Below are positions 6,355-13,628 of a DNA stretch of 13,628 bases, piece after piece (positions within the stretch are counted from its first letter, which is position 1; each line of letters opens with the position of its first letter). Made by a program: the position numbers and the translations under genes. The stretch comes from an uncultured Clostridia bacterium. GTDB lineage: Bacteria; Bacillota; Clostridia; Oscillospirales; QAKW01. Location: contig CALXGU010000023.1 in NCBI GenBank assembly GCA_944387905.1, forward strand, positions 1 through 13,628, read 5' to 3'. Below the pieces are notes generated by a model. That model searched no databases. It saw only the letters and a program-made list of their open reading frames with translations, and had not been told where the DNA came from.

Positions 6355-7041
6355 CTATACTGTTATGATATTCTTGCCGTCAGTCGCCTGAAAACTCTGT
6401 TTTTTCAAAACATCAAGCAGCATTTCATTTGTTTTTATTTCTAAATCAGTAAGTATTCCTGCGCCACGCATTTGTTTAGGTAAATGATAATCGGTACCGT
6501 ATACCTTTTTCAACTGATACTTATCAGCCCAAAATTCGGCAACATCATTTCTGTCATCGCGAAGAAAAGAAAAATTACCCGCTTCTATGCCATCAAGATT
6601 TCGAGGGTCTGTTACTTTAATTCCATTTCTAAAAGGATGCGCTTGAAAAATCATCCCTCCATATTCATGTATAAGATTGCACACTTCCGGTAATTTGTAC
6701 TTTGTAAAATCCAATACAGTATACAGAAAGCCCTCGTCAATTCCGTAAATAAGATAATCATTATCGTTTTCAATATTTCTGAATTCAAGTCCCAAAAGCA
6801 CATTCATCCTGCCCATCGCATAATCCCTAGCTCTGCGATAATCACTTAAGTAGAAATCAATTATCTGTGTTTTATTCAATCCGCTTTTCATGTGCTTTTC
6901 AAAAAAAGACGCTTGAAAATGATTAGTAACAACAATAGTCGAATAATCATTTCTTAAGTATTGATCCACGACGTATTCCGGAGAAGCTCTACCACACATA
7001 CTTACAGGTGATGTATGTAAGTGCATTTCTGTTTTAAACAT
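6355..7041 (-). CDS. PHP-domain metal-dependent phosphoesterase
   Basis: This is a 228-residue protein. ATG at 7041 has GAGGG six bases upstream. The metal-binding motifs of the PHP superfamily are all present in order: HLHT (7-10), VVTNH (37-41), GLEF with Glu86, QAHPF (133-137) and GTDYH (182-186). These normally coordinate a trinuclear metal site that hydrolyses phosphate esters, for example histidinol phosphate, nucleotides or oligonucleotides. Length fits the stand-alone single-domain class. There is no signal peptide, so it is cytoplasmic. It is the first gene of an operon with the ACP-like and IreB-like genes, directly behind a promoter that carries the palindrome also found upstream of the HTH-RHS operon. 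The enzyme class is secure; the substrate is unknown. In an accessory setting a nucleotide or nucleic-acid substrate in defence or toxin biology is conceivable but unproven. Confidence 0.88.
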   Translation of the reverse strand: MFKTEMHLHTSPVSMCGRASPEYVVDQYLRNDYSTIVVTNHFQASFFEKHMKSGLNKTQIIDFYLSDYRRARDYAMGRMNVLLGLEFRNIENDNDYLIYGIDEGFLYTVLDFTKYKLPEVCNLIHEYGGMIFQAHPFRNGIKVTDPRNLDGIEAGNFSFLRDDRNDVAEFWADKYQLKKVYGTDYHLPKQMRGAGILTDLEIKTNEMLLDVLKKQSFQATDGKNIITV

Positions 7042-7077
7042 TTTATTCCCTCATTTCATGTCATTTTTCACCACAGT

Positions 7078-7117
7078 ATAATACTTAAACAGGACAAGAC
7101 ATGTCCACATTAAAAAA
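7078..7117 (-). promoter_or_regulatory. Promoter and operator of the PHP operon
   Basis: On the minus strand, TGGACA (7107-7102) and TATTAT (7083-7078) lie 18 bp apart. The dyad GGACATGTCTTGTCC (7106-7092) overlaps the -35 element and spacer, so a bound protein would block polymerase. The block at 7085-7117 is repeated at 4971-5003 upstream of the DeoR-type regulator, with 28 of 33 bases identical. Confidence 0.7.
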
Positions 7118-7142
7118 GACGGATCAAAAAAATCCGTCTTTT
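7114..7142 (-). terminator. Rho-independent terminator after the S1-like gene
   Basis: AAAAGACGGAT (7114-7124) pairs perfectly with 7132-7142 around a 7-nt loop. It lies just past the stop of the S1-like gene, and U-runs follow in both directions, so it may act both ways. It separates the conjugative-element genes from the PHP operon. Confidence 0.88.
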
Positions 7143-7148
7143 AGTATT

Positions 7149-8024
7149 TTACCATTTCGCTACTATTTTTCCGTACACGAGTTTACGCTCATAGTCGTAC
7201 TTTGTTATTACCACGATTACCTGGTCGCCAACATCAAAATCTTCGTCATTTTGATACATTGAATAAGTGCACAGGCAATCAAGGTTTTCCTCCAGTTTAC
7301 AGAACACGCCGCCTTTATATTTGCCGGATATAACAGATGCACGGCGGCAGTTCAGCGGATATCGTATCTCAACACCGTCAAAGGGATGTGGCTCTGCTTC
7401 TTTCACAGAAACCTGAATCGCTTGATTTTCTTCGTCATACACCTTGAGAATAGCGGCGAGCGTTTCGCCGGGATGATACTTGTCGCGCAGATCACCGAGC
7501 ATACCGTAAGACAAATCTCTTTGGGAGAGTGTCATATCGTAGCCGCCGCAGGTTGCAAGAAGATGTGATGAGCCAACCGCAAGCACATTTACAGGTACTT
7601 TTTTGCCGACTCTAGGAGTAAGCTTTGTAAATCCTTTTCGGCGGACATACATTGCACTACGGCGAGATGCGGTACAACAATCGCTTTCACGGTCTATGCC
7701 GGTTATGACATAATCAATCACAGCGCCGGTCATTGAACGGAGTACGTGCTCAGGACGGGTTGTATTTTCATCAAACCATACTTGCTGCTCAGGGATAAGA
7801 ACTTTTACACGATAGCTGATAACAACAAGACAATTGATGGCAACACGCTCAGGTTTTCCTGTTTCTTTGTTAGGTAGTGTTATGGTAGTGGTATCCACAC
7901 CGACCACTCTTCCTGTAAGTATGGAGCCCGCACGCCATGAGGCATATATCGCATTCCATTCCTTTTGCTGTTCTTCGGATAAATCCTTGTCAAGCTCAGT
8001 TAAGTCAAGATTTCTGAAATCCAT
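7149..8024 (-). CDS. S1-like RNA-binding protein of conjugative-element type
   Basis: The best start is ATG at 8024 (291 residues): AAGGAG is seven bases before it but only one base before the alternative ATG at 8030. The region with WRAGSILTGRVVGVD is an S1-like OB-fold strand set. A second follows (GAVIDYVITGIDRESDCCTASRR), then GKKVPVNVLAVG... and a last one near the C-terminus (GGVFCKLEENLDCLC to FDVGDQVIVVI). The protein appears to have three or four S1-type barrels, as in the S1-domain proteins commonly encoded next to RepA_N initiators in Clostridia conjugative elements. It probably binds RNA or single-stranded DNA in the cytoplasm; its role in the element is not established. It is the last gene of its operon, two bases after the DUF5697-like gene. 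Confidence 0.75.
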   Translation of the reverse strand: MDFRNLDLTELDKDLSEEQQKEWNAIYASWRAGSILTGRVVGVDTTTITLPNKETGKPERVAINCLVVISYRVKVLIPEQQVWFDENTTRPEHVLRSMTGAVIDYVITGIDRESDCCTASRRSAMYVRRKGFTKLTPRVGKKVPVNVLAVGSSHLLATCGGYDMTLSQRDLSYGMLGDLRDKYHPGETLAAILKVYDEENQAIQVSVKEAEPHPFDGVEIRYPLNCRRASVISGKYKGGVFCKLEENLDCLCTYSMYQNDEDFDVGDQVIVVITKYDYERKLVYGKIVAKW

Positions 8025-8026
8025 TT

Positions 8027-8560
8027 TCATTCTCCTTCCTTCGAGTAAAGATAGAATTCGTATTCACCGTTGTTCTTGAGAACGTAACAGTGTTCGCAGG
8101 CCACTCGAATTCCCTGCATTTGTTCTTCTTTTTCGGGCACGAAAACAAACATACGGTATTTGGCGTTTTTACCTTCAAGTTGCCCGGATACAACTGCTTC
8201 AGTTCCGTATGCCACAGGGCAAATATCATACCGCCAGAGTTTGTCTTCCCGATTTTTGTAAAATGTTAAGGCAAAAAGTTCATTAGTTCTTTGCAAGGGT
8301 TGTGTAATGTCCGGTCCGAGCAGTAACATTATGTCGATAGCCTCAATAATCTTTTCATCCAGCTTTCCACTGCGAGAAAAGAGATACCCGTTGCTTCTCT
8401 TAATCTTTCTGCCGGTTATGAGTGGGTATATCGTTCGCTCTAAGGTAGCGTTCGGATATTTCATTTTGAGGATCGCTTCAGCCTGGTCTTCACGTACTGC
8501 CCCGAACAGATTTAGTAAATCCAAAATCACCTGTTGGTCCACTCTTGTAAAAGTTACCAT
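8027..8560 (-). CDS. DUF5697-like conjugative-element protein
   Basis: ATG at 8560 gives 177 residues. AAGGAG (8575-8570) is nine bases upstream, versus three for ATG 8566, and starts further upstream would lie within the rep gene without an SD. The N-terminus (VTFTRVDQQVILDLLNLFGAVREDQAEAIL) looks like a winged helix, followed by a conserved-looking beta region with WRYDICPVAYGTEAVVSGQL. It resembles DUF5697 proteins, which sit between RepA_N and S1-like genes in Clostridia elements. Function is unknown; the winged-helix appearance suggests DNA binding. It overlaps the 3' end of the rep gene by 71 bp and has its stop next to the S1-like start, so translation is likely coupled. Confidence 0.6.
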   Translation of the reverse strand: MVTFTRVDQQVILDLLNLFGAVREDQAEAILKMKYPNATLERTIYPLITGRKIKRSNGYLFSRSGKLDEKIIEAIDIMLLLGPDITQPLQRTNELFALTFYKNREDKLWRYDICPVAYGTEAVVSGQLEGKNAKYRMFVFVPEKEEQMQGIRVACEHCYVLKNNGEYEFYLYSKEGE

Positions 8561-9638
8561 CTTCATCGTCTCCTTCCTCTGTATAACTGCTGTAATCAGC
8601 AGGTGCATATAAATCTTCCTGACTCAAGGACTGAGCCGGCAAGCTAAGTATCAAATCGCTTTCTTTTTCGCAAATGGTATTGATGATGGTTGACATTATG
8701 TACGCCATCGGGTTGACAATACGTCCTTCATTAGCTTTCATCGATTCAATCGTTGTCATAAGAGTCTCGCAATCAAGTAAATTCAGATAACTTCGTACTT
8801 TTGCCTGCGGCAGTCTTGCGTCACCAATTTTTAAACTTTCAGAATAGTATAAACGTTCAACCGCCTGAATGAGCATCTGCTGTATGTTGTCTTTGAATAA
8901 ATGAAGCTCACAATTATCAAGAATGAATTGTATTTTGTCTTCATCGTCGGTCTGTCCATCCATCATTTTTGGCACACCCATACCACTAAAGTTTCCATGA
9001 GACTGATTGACAGACTGACTATTCTCAATATAAATATTTTCAGTCTTTTTATTATCAATCTTTTTTGGGTGCAAATTTGGCATATCTTGATGTGCAGATC
9101 TCGCAGTTCTTGATATACCATTATTGCAGTTCTTGATATGCGGATTTTGCAGTTCTTGATATGCAGATTCTGCATTTCTTGATATGCGAAAACTGCATGT
9201 CTGCATATTTACTGGGTTTGCGGCCTCTTTTTCGTCGTTTTCATCATCAGATTTGTCAAACTGTTCTCCGAATTCGAGGGCATCTTCATCGGCAAGTTCT
9301 GCCTTCAGCACATACAAAAGGTTAGGGAATCCTCTGCCTTGACGTTGCTCATATAACAGTCCAACCTCTATCAACTCCTTAAAAGCGGAGATGGCTTTGC
9401 GGTATGTAATGTTGAGTGTATTGGCAGCATCCTCTCTTGTGTATATGAGATATACCTCGTTGTCTTCATTGATCCAATTATTTTTTTGCGACAGCGTTAA
9501 TCTGTTTAGCAGAAGCGAATAGATAAACTTTGCTTCAAGGGACATTTCTCGATACTTAGGGTTGGCGAGCAACGTTAATGGAAAACGCAAAAATTCTTCA
9601 CTGACAACATCGCTTACGCGGTATGTTCGTTCTATCAT
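8490..9638 (-). CDS. RepA_N-family replication initiator with DUF6017-like C-terminus
   Basis: This is a 382-residue protein from ATG at 9638, with a weak SD. Residues about 12-107 form the RepA_N winged-helix domain (EFLRFPLTLLANPKYREMSLEAKFIYSLL-type start, then YTREDAANTLNITYRKAISAFKELIEVGLL). The middle, about 110-225, is acidic and low-complexity, and its DNA holds five iterons. Residues about 233-345 look like the DUF6017 region (VRSYLNLLD, NPMAYIMSTIINT). RepA_N proteins start replication of large low-GC plasmids and Tn1549-type ICEs, binding iterons in the centre of their own gene. It lies 31 bp behind the virD4 fragment. The family call is strong. Replication activity of this element is not shown, since parts of it are broken. 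Confidence 0.9.
   Translation of the reverse strand: MIERTYRVSDVVSEEFLRFPLTLLANPKYREMSLEAKFIYSLLLNRLTLSQKNNWINEDNEVYLIYTREDAANTLNITYRKAISAFKELIEVGLLYEQRQGRGFPNLLYVLKAELADEDALEFGEQFDKSDDENDEKEAANPVNMQTCSFRISRNAESAYQELQNPHIKNCNNGISRTARSAHQDMPNLHPKKIDNKKTENIYIENSQSVNQSHGNFSGMGVPKMMDGQTDDEDKIQFILDNCELHLFKDNIQQMLIQAVERLYYSESLKIGDARLPQAKVRSYLNLLDCETLMTTIESMKANEGRIVNPMAYIMSTIINTICEKESDLILSLPAQSLSQEDLYAPADYSSYTEEGDDEDGNFYKSGPTGDFGFTKSVRGST
9084..9198 (-). repeat. Five tandem 23-bp iterons inside rep (putative oriV)
   Basis: Units lie at 9084-9106, 9107-9129, 9130-9152, 9153-9175 and 9176-9198 with no gaps. On the plus strand each begins TTCTTGATAT (ATCTTGATGT in the first) and ends TGCAG, TGCAT or CGCAG. 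The middle of unit 4 is palindromic (ATGCAGATTCTGCAT). A degenerate sixth unit may lie at 9061-9083. The 23-bp period is not a multiple of three, so the protein sequence shifts frame from unit to unit, which argues that selection is on the DNA. Confidence 0.88.
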
Positions 9639-9669
9639 TTTTGATTATCCATTTCTTTCAAATTTTGTT

Positions 9670-11070
9670 CTAAATATTTTTTGGTTTTTCTTTTTTGTAG
9701 TTATAATTTTCAGCGTTTTGATAAGAAATCTTTTTGTCCGGTGATTTATCCTGTTCGTCAAGCTGAACTTCATCTGTAGCATCGTCTTCGGGTTCAATAG
9801 GTATCTTTACCTGATATTCAGGCACCTTATGACTTTGTGCACCCGTTGCACTTTTAGGCTTCTTCTTTTCTTCTTTCTGCCATAGGGGTTCATAGTCAAT
9901 TGCCTTGCAGGGTTTCAGCTTATCAAAGGACGGATGTTCTTCCGGTGTAATCTTGCTGAGTTTAAGCGGTTTTGAACCACGGATTAAAAGTATTGCTTGG
10001 TCTTTGGGTAAGCGTCGCACTTCATCAGGCATCATTAAAGGTCTGCCTGTGCTGGTCTTGTTATGAGTATACGGCCGCGTAGTGTGTAACACTGGAGAAA
10101 ACAGCGGTGTCATAGGCACCATTGAATTGTTGATACGAACCGTAATCTCACCGCATTGGTCGCTGATATGTTCTGCGGTCATCATATCGTTACAGCCAAG
10201 GAATAACTGATAATCACAGTCGCCGATGATTTCCTGCCATTCGTTTTTCGGGTATCTGTTGGCAATCTGTGCAATGCTCTGTATGGCTGCTTGAATATTG
10301 ATGTTACGGGAACGGGCTACCGAGAATATCTTTTTGCTGTCCAACAAACTGATATTACAGAACTCATCCATCAGAACGTTTACGCATATTGGAAGTCTGC
10401 GGTTGGGCTGACTGCGAGCAAAGTCAAACAGTTTAACGAACAGCAATGAAAAGAACATGGACGATAGGAACTCTAAAGAACTATCCTGGTCGGAAATAAT
10501 GCAGAAGTAGGCACACTTTTGTTTTCCGGGCAAGGTTAGGTCAATTTCGTGATGTTTAGTGATATCATCGACCAACTTGTTTTGGAATACGTTTAAGCGG
10601 TTGCCGAGACCGATGATAATGTTACCCCAAATCTGCTTATGTGCTTGACGGAAAATTTCGTATGGTGGCAGTGCAGGATGATCGGTCGGCAAACTTCTGA
10701 ATTTTGCATCAAGCTCCTGCACCGAGGTTGAGGACAGTATCTTGTAAATGGTACCGAGACTTCGTTCTTCCACAGGTAAGAGCTTATCTGTGCCGGGATA
10801 GGTCATTGTGCCGACATAGTGTAAGAGAGCCATCAATAAGTTTTTCTCAGCCTTCGCCCAGAAGTCGTCCTTATCACTTTCTGAGAAGGTGTTTCTTATT
10901 ATGATTTCTGCCACGTTCTGCACAAGGTTCAGGTCGTTAGCGGTTTCTGTTACACAGTTCCAACCGTCTGAGGCAAACAGGTCAAGAAGATTGTAGGCAC
11001 AAACGGTATAGCCTTGTTCTCTAAAGAATTCGGAATACATTTCGTAGAATTCAGCTTTAGGATCCACCAT
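9670..11070 (-). pseudogene. Truncated VirD4/TraG-type coupling protein, 5' end missing
   Basis: The 466-codon frame starts at ATG 11070 with MVDPKAEFYEMYSEFFREQGY, which matches the segment that in VirD4-like proteins follows the Walker A domain. The usual N-terminal membrane helices and Walker A loop (about 130-150 residues) are absent; an in-frame TGA lies two codons upstream. What remains includes the all-alpha region (NVAEIIIRNTF), a Walker B-like strand (VLMDEF, 232-237), and the conserved CNDMMTAEHIS and GRPLMMPDEVRRL segments. The C-terminal tail is charged. Without Walker A it cannot bind ATP normally, so it should be inactive for conjugation. There is no good SD at the ATG. The break coincides with the start of the opposite-strand cargo cassette, whose -35 element overlaps the first codon. 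Confidence 0.8.
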
Positions 11071-11098
11071 TGCATTTCAAAGTAAATAAATATATAAT
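11070..11098 (+). promoter_or_regulatory. Promoter of the lipoprotein cassette
   Basis: TTGCAT (11070-11075) and TATAAT (11093-11098) are separated by 17 bp. AAGGAG follows at 11113-11118. The -35 element lies at the junction with the truncated coupling-protein gene. Confidence 0.65.
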
Positions 11099-11127
11099 AA
11101 AGTAAACCAAATAAGGAGAGTTCTAAG

Positions 11128-12225
11128 ATGAAAAAAATATTAATTTTTGTAGTTATTTTTGTAATGATTATGACAAGCGCTTGTTCTAAACCGGAAGACA
11201 ATGAAATTGCCACAAGTATCGATGAAAATGTACAGGCGGATCAATCAAACGATACCGACGATACCAAAACAGAGCAAACTAATGATGAAACTATAAGCGA
11301 TTTGTCAGAAAAAGACCCTGAAAAATATAACAATCAGGAAAAAACAGAAGAAAATAAAGTTAATACCGAAGTTACAGACAACGAACAAGAAAACACAACT
11401 GAAAACGAATCTTCTGATTTAGATAAAAATATGGTAGCCGAACAGCCTGTAGAAGAAAACACCGAACCTACATATGACGACTCAGATGCAACCCCTGCAT
11501 CGAGTTTTGAATATTCAGTAGATAAAGATAAAAAACGTGTATCCATAATTAAATTTATTGGAAATGAAAAAGAAGTTGTTATTCCTAATTATATAGAAGG
11601 ATACCCTGTGAAAAGTTTAGGTATGTTTTTTTGTAATACTGATTCATCTGTCGAATTAGTTATAATACCTGAAAATATAGAAATTATTCACGAACAAGCA
11701 TTTTATGGTTGTAAAAATCTTAAAACAGTAATTACAAAAAGCGAAAATCTTGTGATTAAAAGAAGTGCTTTTGAAAGTTGTTCTTCACTAAATAATCTTA
11801 TTCTTGGTGAAGGAGTTGTTGATGTAGGAGCTTCGGTATTTCGTCACTGTACATCTCTAAGAAATATTCATATTCCTTCGACGCTAAACAAATGTGGCAC
11901 AGGTGCTTTTGGCGGAATAACTATTGAAAGACTCACTTTTGCTGATGGTATTGAAACTATTGGGAGTTCATCTTGTTTTGTACCTGCTTACGGTGAATGT
12001 ACTGAAAATTCTTTTAAAACAGTATTTATTCCCGCATCAGTTAAAACAATAGCAACTTATTCATTTGGCGAAAATTTGCAAGAAATAACATTTTTAGGAG
12101 ATGCACCTGAACTTGTAGGCGAGGAGGAATGGTTTCCTAAAAACGTAATAATTAAATATATGAAAGGTACAAAAGGTTGGGACGATCCTAAGTGGAAAAG
12201 CTTCAATCTTGTTGAAACAAAATGA
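11128..12225 (+). CDS. Secreted lipoprotein with BspA-type leucine-rich repeats
   Basis: This is a 365-residue protein. ATG at 11128 has AAGGAG nine bases upstream. Residues 1-18 are a lipoprotein signal (MKKILIFVVI hydrophobic core) ending in the lipobox TSAC, with the lipidated Cys at 19. Residues 20-125 are a very acidic Asn/Thr/Glu/Asp linker, as seen in surface lipoproteins. From about 128 there are LRR_5 (BspA/TpLRR) repeats: VEIPNYIEGYPV-like entry, then IEIIHEQAFYGCKNLKTV, SAFESCSSLNNLILGEGV, SVFRHCTSLRNIHIPSTL, and a last unit ending near residue 350. Such repeats mediate binding to host or microbial surfaces. The next gene overlaps by 4 bp, indicating an operon. Orientation is opposite to the conjugative-element genes, marking it as cargo. 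The binding partner is unknown. Confidence 0.88.
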   Translation: MKKILIFVVIFVMIMTSACSKPEDNEIATSIDENVQADQSNDTDDTKTEQTNDETISDLSEKDPEKYNNQEKTEENKVNTEVTDNEQENTTENESSDLDKNMVAEQPVEENTEPTYDDSDATPASSFEYSVDKDKKRVSIIKFIGNEKEVVIPNYIEGYPVKSLGMFFCNTDSSVELVIIPENIEIIHEQAFYGCKNLKTVITKSENLVIKRSAFESCSSLNNLILGEGVVDVGASVFRHCTSLRNIHIPSTLNKCGTGAFGGITIERLTFADGIETIGSSSCFVPAYGECTENSFKTVFIPASVKTIATYSFGENLQEITFLGDAPELVGEEEWFPKNVIIKYMKGTKGWDDPKWKSFNLVETK

Positions 12226-12767
12226 TAAAAGAAAAAACTGAAATTACAAAAGAATTAGTTATTACTCAATATAAGAAATCTTTCATTAACAGATATATAT
12301 CAACGTACATTTGGACTTTGATTATTTACGCCATTTTCGTTATAACATTATGTCTGATGACTACAAAAAACTTATTCTCCAATCCTGTTGCATATTATCC
12401 GATTATTATGTTTTCACCATTTATTGTGATATTTGGGTATAACACCCTTAAATCAATTGTATAATTAGTTAAAGTTCTCAGTGGTAAATTCTATATCACT
12501 ACCGATAAGATTATTGAAAAAAGAGAAGCAGGAAACGCCCGCCATGCACCTAATTACCCGGATTTTATAAAATTTGAGACTTATGGTTATTATTCTTTGC
12601 GCAAAGCATTTTCTATATTAACAAAAAAATATGTTTCTGCAAAAAGTCAATTGAATGATGCATACTTAGGTGATACGTATTATGTAGTTATAATAAATCA
12701 TAAAAAGATAATTGCAATTTTTAGTGAATCGTGTTTTTGTTATAATAAAGATGGTAAAATCTCTTAG
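12222..12767 (+). pseudogene. Small membrane protein interrupted by in-frame TAA
   Basis: Translation from ATG 12222 (overlapping the lipoprotein stop as ATGA) gives 80 residues with two membrane helices (about 29-47 and 58-75), then TAA at 12462-12464. The same frame then continues without another stop for 100 codons to TAG at 12765-12767, inside the loop of the terminator. The continuation reads as a soluble domain: LVKVLSGKFYITTDKIIEKREAG, then FIKFETYGYYSLR, then GDTYYVVIINHKKIIAIF. This is the layout of a family of Clostridia proteins with two N-terminal helices and a cytosolic beta-rich tail, about 180 residues long. The simplest reading is a gene split by one nonsense mutation; readthrough or a sequencing error are alternatives. 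I cannot name its function. Confidence 0.75.
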
Positions 12768-12792
12768 GATTTTACCATCTTTATTTTTAATT
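12747..12792 (+). terminator. Strong rho-independent terminator of the cargo cassette
   Basis: AAAGATGGTAAAATC (12747-12761) pairs perfectly with 12768-12782 around the loop TCTTAG, followed by ATTTTTAATTTTT. The 15-bp stem ends the plus-strand cassette. The stop codon of the full-length membrane-protein frame is in the loop. Confidence 0.92.
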
Positions 12793-12813
12793 TTTAAATT
12801 GAAAAACTAATTA

Positions 12814-12958
12814 TTAATCTGTAATTTGTAAAAGATCTCTATAATCTTCTAATACATAAGGTTTACCAACTATAGGCTCAATGTGTATGTCGTAATTATT
12901 ATCTTTTATACAGTAATTAATTTTATGTCTGTAAAGAGAGTTTTCAAAATTGACACTA
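12814..12958 (-). pseudogene. C-terminal gene remnant next to parB
   Basis: An open frame without a usable start runs on the minus strand and ends at TAA 12814-12816. It reads NSVNFENSLYRHKINYCIKD and then a stretch with IHIEPIVGKPYVLEDYRDLLQITD. Composition is protein-like, with no stop over 48 codons of AT-rich DNA, and it is offset by one frame from the end of parB, which stops at 12959. It may be the tail of a deleted gene carried with the cargo cassette, or a shifted extension of the ParB C-terminus. I do not recognise the family. Confidence 0.35.
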
Positions 12959-13628
12959 TTAATCCTGTGTAACGGAAGCGCGATATGTCTTTAGAAATTC
13001 AATGAACAATCGTTCGACCTCTTTGCTGTCGGGGAGGATATCTGCATACTCCTTTAGACTATCGCCACTTATTGTAATTGAGGATATTTGCGGTTTTGTC
13101 GGCTTTCTGAAAAGCGCCTTTAAACTGTCAATATTAACAGCACCACATCCATCCAACACTTTTAATTCTTTGATTTGCGATTGCTTGATTTTTTCTCTCA
13201 CCATAATAATTTCAGAATACAAAAGGTTTTGAGTTTCGGTTGTTAAATATGAAATTGCAACACCGTTTTTAAAACCAAGTCTGCCATCATCGACCATATC
13301 TATGAGGGGGAGGATAAGATACGTAAGCCTTATGAGATAGGCTACTGTTCGGCGGCTATCGTTATTATCTTTGCCAACCTCACTTAACACATCCAGTTTT
13401 TTGCCGCCTTCGATATCAGTTCGTTTGCCTTGACTACGCCCAAGATCAACACGCATTTTATATGCATAAGCCTTTTCGCTATAACTTAAATGCGGTCGCT
13501 GCTCAAGGTTGGTATCAAGCATTATCATAGCGGCACCGATATCGTCTATATCTGCTCTAATAATGGCTGGAATATCTGCCTTGCCACAAATACGGGATGC
13601 TCTTGCTCGGTTTCTTCCTGCAAGTATT
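12959..13628 (-). CDS. ParB/RepB/Spo0J-family partition protein, N-terminus beyond right edge
   Basis: The frame is open from the right edge to TAA at 12959. The first visible residues, ILAGRNRARASRICGKADIP, are the conserved GxRRxxA box of the ParB N-terminal nuclease-like domain (CTP-binding in ParB), followed by AIIRADIDDIGAAMIMLDTNLEQR, matching the usual IxxxNxxR motif. After residue 45 comes the helical DNA-binding part (LSYSEKAYAYKMRVDL, and DNNDSRRTVAYLIRLTYLIL with the HTH). The family binds centromere-like sites for plasmid or ICE segregation, or regulates element transcription. The ATG at 13528 is internal and not the true start. It lies upstream of the coupling-protein fragment in the same direction, as in Tn1549-type elements, but the cargo cassette now separates them. 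Confidence 0.88.
   Translation of the reverse strand, partial: ILAGRNRARASRICGKADIPAIIRADIDDIGAAMIMLDTNLEQRPHLSYSEKAYAYKMRVDLGRSQGKRTDIEGGKKLDVLSEVGKDNNDSRRTVAYLIRLTYLILPLIDMVDDGRLGFKNGVAISYLTTETQNLLYSEIIMVREKIKQSQIKELKVLDGCGAVNIDSLKALFRKPTKPQISSITISGDSLKEYADILPDSKEVERLFIEFLKTYRASVTQD

Noticed and set aside
8005..8229. 74-codon minus-strand frame overlapping the DUF5697-like and S1-like genes
   Set aside because: It lies in the wrong frame over two better supported genes with good ribosome sites.
8963..9175. 70-codon minus-strand frame inside rep
   Set aside because: It is an out-of-frame reading of the iteron array; the rep frame is the real one.
9061..9198. Possible CRISPR-like direct repeats
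   Set aside because: The 23-bp units are directly adjacent without spacers and lie inside the rep gene, which fits iterons.
10950..11213. 87-codon minus-strand frame across the virD4-lipoprotein junction
   Set aside because: It crosses the opposite-strand signal peptide and promoter and has no SD or family likeness.

Overview
The window looks like accessory DNA from a low-GC Bacillota (Clostridia) genome, probably a gut Oscillospiraceae/Ruminococcus-type organism. The grounds are strong AGGAGG-type ribosome binding sites, AT-rich intergenic DNA, a BspA-type leucine-rich lipoprotein, a YD-repeat (RHS) protein with a DNRLRE companion, and a RepA_N/VirD4/ParB module like that of Tn1549-type integrative conjugative elements. 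No rRNA, tRNA or CRISPR array was seen. Nearly everything is on the minus strand, so transcription mostly runs right to left.

Right half (about 7.1-13.6 kb): an ICE or plasmid maintenance and transfer module. From upstream to downstream it holds a ParB-family protein (its 5' end lies beyond the right edge), a VirD4-type coupling protein missing its membrane part and Walker A, a RepA_N replication initiator with five 23-bp iterons inside its own gene, a DUF5697-like protein and an S1-like RNA-binding protein, ended by a terminator at 7114-7142. Between parB and the cut virD4 lies an opposite-strand cargo cassette (11.07-12.8 kb). It has its own promoter, a leucine-rich-repeat lipoprotein, and a small membrane protein broken by an in-frame TAA. 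This cassette and the missing virD4 5' end suggest the element is rearranged and may no longer transfer.

Middle (5.1-7.1 kb): a three-gene minus-strand operon encoding a PHP-domain phosphoesterase, an acyl-carrier-protein-like protein without the phosphopantetheine serine, and an IreB-like protein. Beyond it are a LytTR-type response-regulator stub running into a terminator, a 15-residue hydrophobic peptide whose Shine-Dalgarno sequence is buried in a hairpin, and a convergent XRE regulator with a repeat-rich promoter.

Left (1-5.0 kb): a DeoR-type helix-turn-helix regulator, a DNRLRE-domain protein and a large RHS/YD-repeat protein that runs off the left edge, forming a probable minus-strand operon. 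The operator-like block upstream of this operon (4971-5003) is repeated almost unchanged upstream of the PHP operon (7085-7117). I infer that the two operons share one regulator, most simply the DeoR-type protein, making a small regulon around the RHS polymorphic-toxin-like system. This shared control, the IreB and ACP-like proteins in an accessory setting, and the SD-sequestered peptide are the points most worth following up.
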